DNA from: Rhizobium sp. P40RR-XXII
Lineage (GTDB): Bacteria > Pseudomonadota > Alphaproteobacteria > Rhizobiales > Rhizobiaceae
Assembly (NCBI RefSeq): GCF_012641405.1
Contig: NZ_JABAII010000007.1
Span: 1 to 64,000, forward strand
Direction of reading: 5' to 3'
DNA length: 64,000 nt
The notes beneath the pieces were generated by a model, which was not told the origin of the DNA, ran no database searches, and was given only the letters and a program-made list of their open reading frames with translations. Shown here piece by piece: positions 59,095-64,000 of the stretch. The position numbers were made by a program, and so were the translations under genes. Position 1 is the stretch's first letter; every line of letters starts with the position of its first letter.

Positions 59095-60339
59095 TCAGGC
59101 AACCGCCGACAGCTTGGCCTGGTCGCCTTGCAGCCGGTTGATCATGAACGTCGTGTACCATTCGACGAACTGCATGACGCCGCCTTCATGGATTTCCGAA
59201 TAGGGGCCGGGCTCATAGGCCGGCGAGCGGATACCAAAGGCATTCTCCTCGACGATGCGGCGGTCCTGATCGTTGGTTTCGGTCCAGACGTGCGTCAGCT
59301 CCTCGAGATTGTAGTCGACGCCCTCGACGGCATCCTTGTGGACGAGCCACTTCGTGGTGACGGCGGTTTCGTCGGCGCTGATCGGCAGGACGCGGAAGGA
59401 AATCGCATGGTCGCCGAGGATGTGGTTCCACGTCGTCGGGTAATGGAACAGCAGCATCGTGCCGATGCCGTTGATCGTCACATCCGGCGAAAGCGGCCGC
59501 CTGACGGCGTTCTGGCCGGACATGGTGTAGCTCTCGGCCCCCTCGATCAGCGGCATGCGCGCGGCGCGGAACTGTCCATCCGGCGAGATCTTGAACTCGC
59601 TCGGCAGGCCGGCCGCTTCGCAGCGCTGCCAGTGTTCGGTGATGACGGGGTCGTTCATCGCGCCCTGCACGCCGGTCACGGTCGGCGCTTCCGGGAAAGT
59701 GCGGCAAAGTTCGGGATGATTGGCCGCGCAATGGTAGCATTCGCGGTTGTTTTCCCAGACGAGCTTCCAGTTCCCCTTCTCAATGATGGTGCTCTGGAAG
59801 GCAACCTTGGCTTCGCTGATGCGATGCGGTGCCATGTAAGGTTCGATCGCGGCGCGAACCGGCTTGAAATCCGGCGCGTTCTGCGCGAGGCAAATGAAGA
59901 TGTAGCCGCCGACGCTTTCGCAATGAACCGGCTTCAGCGAATGCTGGCTCTTGTCGAAATCCTCGGCCATCTGGCGGGCAAAGAGCAGAGAGCCGTCGAG
60001 CTCGTAGGTCCACTGATGATAGGGGCAGACAAGCTTTGCCGAGGAGCCGCGCTCGGTCGTGCAGACGCGCGAGCCACGATGGCGACAGCTATTGTGAAAG
60101 GCGCGGATGACCTGATCGCGGCCGCGGACGATCACGACTGGATAGTCGCCGATCTGGACGGTGAAATAATTGCCCGCGCGCGGCACTTCGCAATCATGGC
60201 CGATAAACAGCCAGTCGCGATAGTAGATCGTCTCCATATCGAGCTTGAAGTAGTCCGGATCGGTATAGAACGGTTGCTCCAGGCTCAAACCTGTCCGGTG
60301 GTTCTTCAATTGCCGCAGAACTTTGCTGCCAATATCCAT
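59095..60339 (-). CDS. Rieske non-heme iron oxygenase alpha subunit (GbcA-like)
   Basis: 414 residues from the ATG at 60339 (AAGGATAG upstream). The Rieske [2Fe-2S] motif is NSCRHRGSRVC...CPYHQWTYELDG (C-x-H, then C-x2-H), and the mononuclear iron site is visible around WKLVWENNRECYHCAANHPEL. Length and layout match the glycine-betaine/stachydrine demethylase group rather than aromatic-ring dioxygenases, though either is possible. A cobalamin riboswitch lies in its leader, so expression should fall when B12 is plentiful. Forms an operon with the reductase. Confidence 0.87.
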   Translation of the reverse strand: MDIGSKVLRQLKNHRTGLSLEQPFYTDPDYFKLDMETIYYRDWLFIGHDCEVPRAGNYFTVQIGDYPVVIVRGRDQVIRAFHNSCRHRGSRVCTTERGSSAKLVCPYHQWTYELDGSLLFARQMAEDFDKSQHSLKPVHCESVGGYIFICLAQNAPDFKPVRAAIEPYMAPHRISEAKVAFQSTIIEKGNWKLVWENNRECYHCAANHPELCRTFPEAPTVTGVQGAMNDPVITEHWQRCEAAGLPSEFKISPDGQFRAARMPLIEGAESYTMSGQNAVRRPLSPDVTINGIGTMLLFHYPTTWNHILGDHAISFRVLPISADETAVTTKWLVHKDAVEGVDYNLEELTHVWTETNDQDRRIVEENAFGIRSPAYEPGPYSEIHEGGVMQFVEWYTTFMINRLQGDQAKLSAVA

Positions 60340-60440
60340 TTGCCTATCCTTCGCAGTACCAGGAAACGGGCGCAGGACATGCGTGGCTGGTTGAAGACAG
60401 CCCAAAGCAATGCCCCGACCGCCCGCCGCGGTCAGTAAAC

Positions 60441-60625
60441 CATATGTGCCCAAGGCTGGTTTCCGGGCTCTGGAGCGGCCCTGTTTCCAGGGCCCCATGG
60501 CACCTTCCCAGGTCGATCGACCCAGTGGCTTTATTCGCCATGCCTTACTCCACTACCGTTGCGGGGGCAGCGCCGGATTTTGACCGGCTTCCCAATTCTC
60601 CGTCTCCCTAGCAGACGGCACCTTG
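60441..60625 (-). promoter_or_regulatory. cobalamin (B12) riboswitch
   Basis: Read on the minus strand, the region has every landmark of the B12 element in order: GGTGCC closing strand; GGGAAGCCGGTC-AAAATCCGGC arm (60593-60572); the invariant CTGCCCCCGCAACGGT (about 60572-60557); GCCACTGGG (B12 box, about 60532-60524) ; GGGAAGGTGCC; and the 3' end GAGCCCGGAAACCAGCC (about 60471-60455), closing near GGCAC at 60446. About 100 bases separate it from the Rieske gene, with hairpins GACCGC/GCGGTC and GGCTG/CAGCC in between that may form the expression platform. Confidence 0.93.
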
Positions 60626-60989
60626 AGATTGATTTCATCATATCCCTCGGCCCGATCGGCCGCTGTGCTGCAATGCGACATCGGCTTCGAAATTGACGAC
60701 AGACGGAACCGGACGATGGGACGGTTGCCTGTCGTTACAATATGGAGAGACAATTCAATCTCTTAGGCGCTTGCATGGGAGATGGCCCGCGCATCGCATG
60801 CGCATTCCGCCAATGGCGCTTTATCTTGATTGCGACAGATCCGCGAACGGCTGATAATCAGGGGAATGATTGGGCGGCGGAGAGCGACGGCAGAGCCGCC
60901 ATCGAGAGCCGTCGCTCCGGCGCGATTAAGCTCGGCTCAAGCTCCATGATCCATCATGACGCCCAGAGAGTTTTATAGCGAGATCCGGC
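60626..60989. other. 364-bp intergenic region upstream of the riboswitch and the 205-residue gene
   Basis: Must hold the promoters of the Rieske operon (minus) and of the gene at 60990 (plus). Small open frames occur (for example 60742-60978) but lack ribosome binding sites and codon character. I see no repeat or further RNA element. Confidence 0.45.
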
Positions 60990-61607
60990 ATGGCCAAACT
61001 CAGATATTTCGACGCTGGGAAGCCCGCCGAGCCCGAACCGGCGCCAGCGGTATCGACGACGGGGTACAGCGAATTCCTGCGTACCGGCCGCATCAACCGC
61101 AACAGGCCGCATTGGCTGGCGGAAGAGCGGGAATACCTCAGCCATGAGCAGGTGGCCGAGCGCACGGCGCTGAAGCTGCGGGACGCCGGTGAAAAGACCC
61201 ATGACCGGCTCAACAATTTCCACAAGTCCATCCGCTTTCCGAAACTCATTTTTCATCACACGCTGAAGGACACGCCGCATCTCGGCTATTGTCACGTTAC
61301 CGCCGCGCGGACCCAGTTCGCACGATATGAGGAAGTGAACTGGGCCTTCTATATCGCCAACTTCTTTGCCCGAATCGGCCAGGAAGAAAACTTCTTCGAA
61401 GACATCAGCCTGAAATATTCGCGGATGTATTTCGCCGTTGCCATCCATCCGGACAGGCAAGCGGAAGATAAGAAGCTGACGATCAATCGCGACATTCGCG
61501 GCAACGGCGTGCTGTTCCACACTCACGATCCGCAGATCGCCATCCGCAATGTTCTCCTGCTCGGCGCGCGCAACGAGCAGCTTCGCGACATCATTCGCCA
61601 GCTTTGA
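60990..61607 (+). CDS. conserved hypothetical protein, 205 residues
   Basis: Not recognised. Soluble, no signal peptide. Starts MAKLRYFDAGKPAEPEPAPA; has the rather charged middle LSHEQVAERTALKLRDAGEKTHDRLNNF, an IRFPKLIFHHTLKDTPHLGYCHV segment, FFEDISLKYSRMYFAVAIHPD, and ends with NVLLLGARNEQLRDIIRQL. Codon usage agrees with neighbours, so it is a real gene. It is divergent from the B12-regulated operon and 58 bases upstream of the Sua5 gene; no function is proposed. Confidence 0.7.
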   Translation: MAKLRYFDAGKPAEPEPAPAVSTTGYSEFLRTGRINRNRPHWLAEEREYLSHEQVAERTALKLRDAGEKTHDRLNNFHKSIRFPKLIFHHTLKDTPHLGYCHVTAARTQFARYEEVNWAFYIANFFARIGQEENFFEDISLKYSRMYFAVAIHPDRQAEDKKLTINRDIRGNGVLFHTHDPQIAIRNVLLLGARNEQLRDIIRQL

Positions 61608-61665
61608 CGATTGATCCGAAAACTCGAAGAGCATAAGAACGGCCTGAACTGCAAGTAGGCAGGCC

Positions 61666-62640
61666 ATGGCACGACACATAGATATTCTCGAACATCCGCA
61701 AACGGCGATAGAGGTTGCGACGGTAACGCTTGCCGAAGGGCTGCCGATCGGTCTGCCGACGGAGACGGTCTACGGTCTCGCCGCCGATGCCACCAATCCC
61801 ACAGCCATTACCCGGATCTACGAGACGAAGGGGCGGCCGCGCTTCAACCCGCTGATCTGCCATATGAGCGATCTCGCCATGGCGGAACGCTACGCGGTCT
61901 TCGATCTCGTCTCGCGCAAGCTGGCGGAGGCCTTCTGGCCCGGCCCGCTGACGCTGGTTCTGCCGCTCAGACCCGATAGCGGTATCCATCCGCTGGCGAC
62001 CGCCGGGCTCGACACGGTCGGCATCCGCGTGCCCCAGGGCTTTGCCGGCGAGCTGATCCGCGCCTTCGACAGGCCGCTTGCCGCGCCGAGCGCCAATACG
62101 TCGGGCAAGATCAGCGCCACCAGCGCAGATCATGTCGATGACGATCTCGGGGAGCGGATCACGCTCATCCTCGACGCCGGGGCCTCGATCGTTGGCGTAG
62201 AGTCGACCATCGTCAAGGTCGAGGACGGCGAGTTGCGCCTCCTGCGGCCCGGTGGCCTTGCGGCAAGCGAGATCGAGCGGGTGGCGGGCAAGCCGCTGAA
62301 GCGCAGGAAGAAGGCTTCGGCCGCCATTGAGGCACCCGGCATGCTTGCCTCGCATTACGCACCGGGGGCTGCCGTGCGGCTCGACGCGACGGATGTCTCC
62401 GCAAACGAGACGCTGATCCGCTTCGGGACGCCCGAGATTGCCGGCATCGATAAAGCCGTCGCCGTGCTGGACCTGAGCGCCACTGGCGACCTTTCGGAGG
62501 CCGCCGCAAACCTTTTCGACTTCATGAAGCGCGCCGATGCTACGGGTGCTGCGACCATTGCCTTTTCGCATATTCCCGACGAGGGCCTCGGCGAGGCCAT
62601 CAACGATCGGCTGCGCCGTGCCGCCGCGCCCAGAGAATAA
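61666..62640 (+). CDS. L-threonylcarbamoyladenylate synthase (Sua5 type)
   Basis: 324 residues: an N-terminal YrdC domain (PTETVYGLAADATNPTAITRIYETKGRPRFNPL, then VPQGFAGELIRAF and APSANTSGKISAT) and a C-terminal Sua5 domain (PGMLASHYAPGAAVRL start). It makes the intermediate for t6A modification of tRNAs reading ANN codons. The two-domain Sua5 form is normal in rhizobia. ATG at 61666; 19 bases before the FAD-linked dehydrogenase. Confidence 0.94.
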   Translation: MARHIDILEHPQTAIEVATVTLAEGLPIGLPTETVYGLAADATNPTAITRIYETKGRPRFNPLICHMSDLAMAERYAVFDLVSRKLAEAFWPGPLTLVLPLRPDSGIHPLATAGLDTVGIRVPQGFAGELIRAFDRPLAAPSANTSGKISATSADHVDDDLGERITLILDAGASIVGVESTIVKVEDGELRLLRPGGLAASEIERVAGKPLKRRKKASAAIEAPGMLASHYAPGAAVRLDATDVSANETLIRFGTPEIAGIDKAVAVLDLSATGDLSEAAANLFDFMKRADATGAATIAFSHIPDEGLGEAINDRLRRAAAPRE

Positions 62641-62659
62641 ATCCGGTAAAGGACACGCC

Positions 62660-64000
62660 ATGAGCAGCTCCGCCCCCTCTCCCGACCTCCTTGACCGCTT
62701 CGCCGCCATCGTCGGCGAAAAACATGCAGTGCGGGGCCCGGCGGAGATCGCACCGCATCTCGTTGAAAATCGAGGGCTCTATCACGGCGCTTCGCCCATG
62801 CTGCTAAAGCCCGGTTCGGTGGAGGAGGTCTCCGCTATCCTCAAGCTTGCCAGCGAGACCGGCGCGGCGATCGTTCCGCAGACCGGCAATACCGGCCTTG
62901 TCGGCGGCCAGACACCGCGCGACGGAGGCTCCGATATCATCCTGTCGCTGGAGCGCATGAACCGGGTGCGCGACATCGATCCGGTCGGCAATACGATTGT
63001 TGTCGATGGCGGCTGCATTCTTGCCGATGTCCACAAGGCGGTGGCGGAGCATGACCGCATGTTTCCGCTTTCGCTCGGCTCGGAAGGCTCCTGCCGCATC
63101 GCCGGCAATCTTTCCACCAATGCCGGCGGCACGGCCGTTCTTGCCTATGGCAATATGCGCCAGCTCTGCCTCGGCCTCGAAGTCGTGCTGCCGACGGGCG
63201 AAATCTGGAATGGATTGCGCCGGCTGAAGAAGGACAATACCGGCTATGATTTGCGCGATCTCTTCATCGGCGCCGAAGGCACGCTCGGCGTCATCACCGG
63301 CGCGGTGCTGAAGCTCTTTCCGCAACCGCTCGGACATCAGGTCGCCTTTGCCGGCCTGCAATCGGTCGATGACGCGCTGAGCTTGTTCAAGAACGCCTCC
63401 AGCCTGTGCGGCACGGCACTGACCGGCTTCGAGCTGATGCCGCGCATCGGCGTCGAATTCACCACACGGCATATTCCGGGGGTGCGCGATCCGCTGGAGA
63501 CGGCTCATCCCTGGTATGTGCTGATCGATATCTCCACCTCGGATTCGACTGAGACGGCCGAGCGGATGATGACGACGCTGCTGGAAAAGGGCTACGAGGA
63601 CGGCCTCATACAGGATGCGACCATCGCCAGCTCCGAGGCGCAGCAGAAGGCCATCTGGCACATGCGCGAGAGCATGTCCGACGCGCAGAAGCCGGAAGGC
63701 GGCTCGATCAAGCACGACGTTTCCGTGCCGGTGGCGCAGATCCCGCAATTCATGGCGGAAGCCGAAAAAGCCGTTGTCGCCGCCATGCCGGGCGCGCGCG
63801 TCTGCGCCTTCGGCCACATGGGCGATGGCAATATCCACTACAACATCTCGCAGCCTGTCGGCGCGGACAAGGCGGAGTTCATCGGTCGCTGGCGCGAGAT
63901 CAACAAGATCGTGCATGGGCTGGTGCTACAGCACGGCGGTTCGATCTCCGCAGAGCACGGCATTGGCCAGCTGAAGCGCGACGAGCTGGCGACGATCCGC
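62660..64000 (+). CDS. FAD-binding 2-hydroxyacid dehydrogenase, cut by window end
   Basis: 447 codons to the window edge, still open. ATG at 62660 with AAAGGA 8 bases upstream. The FAD-binding PCMH domain is clear (PQTGNTGLVGGQTPRDGG, GSEGSCRIAGNLSTNAGGTAVLAYG, GAEGTLGVITGAVLKLFP) and the C-terminal part has HMGDGNIHYNI and AEHGIGQLKRDEL. This is the GlcD/D2HGDH/D-lactate dehydrogenase family; homologues are about 470 residues, so roughly 25 are missing. Substrate uncertain. Confidence 0.9.
   Translation, partial: MSSSAPSPDLLDRFAAIVGEKHAVRGPAEIAPHLVENRGLYHGASPMLLKPGSVEEVSAILKLASETGAAIVPQTGNTGLVGGQTPRDGGSDIILSLERMNRVRDIDPVGNTIVVDGGCILADVHKAVAEHDRMFPLSLGSEGSCRIAGNLSTNAGGTAVLAYGNMRQLCLGLEVVLPTGEIWNGLRRLKKDNTGYDLRDLFIGAEGTLGVITGAVLKLFPQPLGHQVAFAGLQSVDDALSLFKNASSLCGTALTGFELMPRIGVEFTTRHIPGVRDPLETAHPWYVLIDISTSDSTETAERMMTTLLEKGYEDGLIQDATIASSEAQQKAIWHMRESMSDAQKPEGGSIKHDVSVPVAQIPQFMAEAEKAVVAAMPGARVCAFGHMGDGNIHYNISQPVGADKAEFIGRWREINKIVHGLVLQHGGSISAEHGIGQLKRDELATIR

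Noticed and set aside
60340..60498. An N-terminal extension of the Rieske protein (53 codons)
   Set aside because: This stretch lies in the riboswitch and its expression platform; the ATG at 60339 has a ribosome binding site and gives the family's normal N-terminus.
60742..60978. A 78-codon frame between the riboswitch and the 205-residue gene
   Set aside because: No ribosome binding site, no recognisable composition; probably chance.

Overview
The window reads as chromosomal DNA of a fast-growing rhizobium (order Rhizobiales, most likely Rhizobium sensu lato). The pointers are: GC-rich coding DNA; proteins of families typical of this group (BA14K, IalB-like, RT0821/Lpp0805-like, DUF1344, an ECF biotin transporter BioMNY, a RibB with a decayed RibA half); an alphaproteobacterial ctaC-ctaD-ctaB-coxF-ctaG-ctaE cluster; and many copies of short palindromic intergenic repeats. 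Almost all genes are housekeeping or conserved accessory. I see no prophage, no CRISPR array, no tRNA or rRNA gene, and only the tail of one insertion sequence at the left edge.

Layout. 1-3.8 kb: IS630-type transposase tail, zinc metallopeptidase-like protein, CsbD-like, YqgE/AlgH, DsbD-alpha-like secreted protein, peroxiredoxin. 3.8-7.3 kb: a ParDE toxin-antitoxin pair, then a zinc ABC transporter operon behind a Zur-like palindrome and a 42-residue membrane peptide. 7.3-10.3 kb: Dabb protein, LysG/ArgP-like regulator divergent from a LysE exporter, DapA-like lyase. 10.4-13 kb: ispH, thrB, rnhA. 13.1-20.5 kb: cytochrome aa3 oxidase genes and assembly factors, interrupted by an oppositely oriented chloramphenicol-phosphotransferase-like kinase. 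20.8-31.4 kb: IalB, TldD, MazG-like, D,D-carboxypeptidase with SPOR domain, polysaccharide deacetylase, PdxH, lipoprotein, DnaJ-like, FabI, phosphatase, methyltransferase, DUF1344. 31.8-35.9 kb: aroC, ribB, a frameshifted argG and a divergent Lrp/AsnC regulator. 36-41 kb: GNAT, M19 dipeptidase, YcaQ-like protein and bioMNY. 41-52 kb: thioesterase, HDAC-like deacetylase, xseB, lipoprotein, pirin, dxs, chemoreceptor, DUF4424, tlyA and a TrmA/RlmD-type methyltransferase. 52-58 kb: crotonase plus acyl-CoA dehydrogenase pair, CorA/ZntB transporter, BA14K, GH25 lysozyme-like protein. 58-64 kb: a Rieske oxygenase and its reductase behind a cobalamin riboswitch, an unrecognised gene, Sua5/TsaC, and an FAD-linked 2-hydroxyacid dehydrogenase cut by the window end.

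The most interesting item is the cobalamin riboswitch at about 60441-60625 (minus strand). It controls a two-gene Rieske oxygenase/ferredoxin reductase operon that resembles glycine-betaine demethylase, an enzyme with no obvious B12 requirement. Others are the micro-ORF under a Zur-like operator ahead of the zinc transporter, the one-base deletion in argG, the RibA half that has lost its zinc cysteines, a leader hairpin covering the lysE ribosome binding site, and a repeat family whose edges supply the stop codons of at least three genes.

Everything here was read by eye. Start sites were chosen from Shine-Dalgarno-like sequences and family knowledge, and no database search was run.
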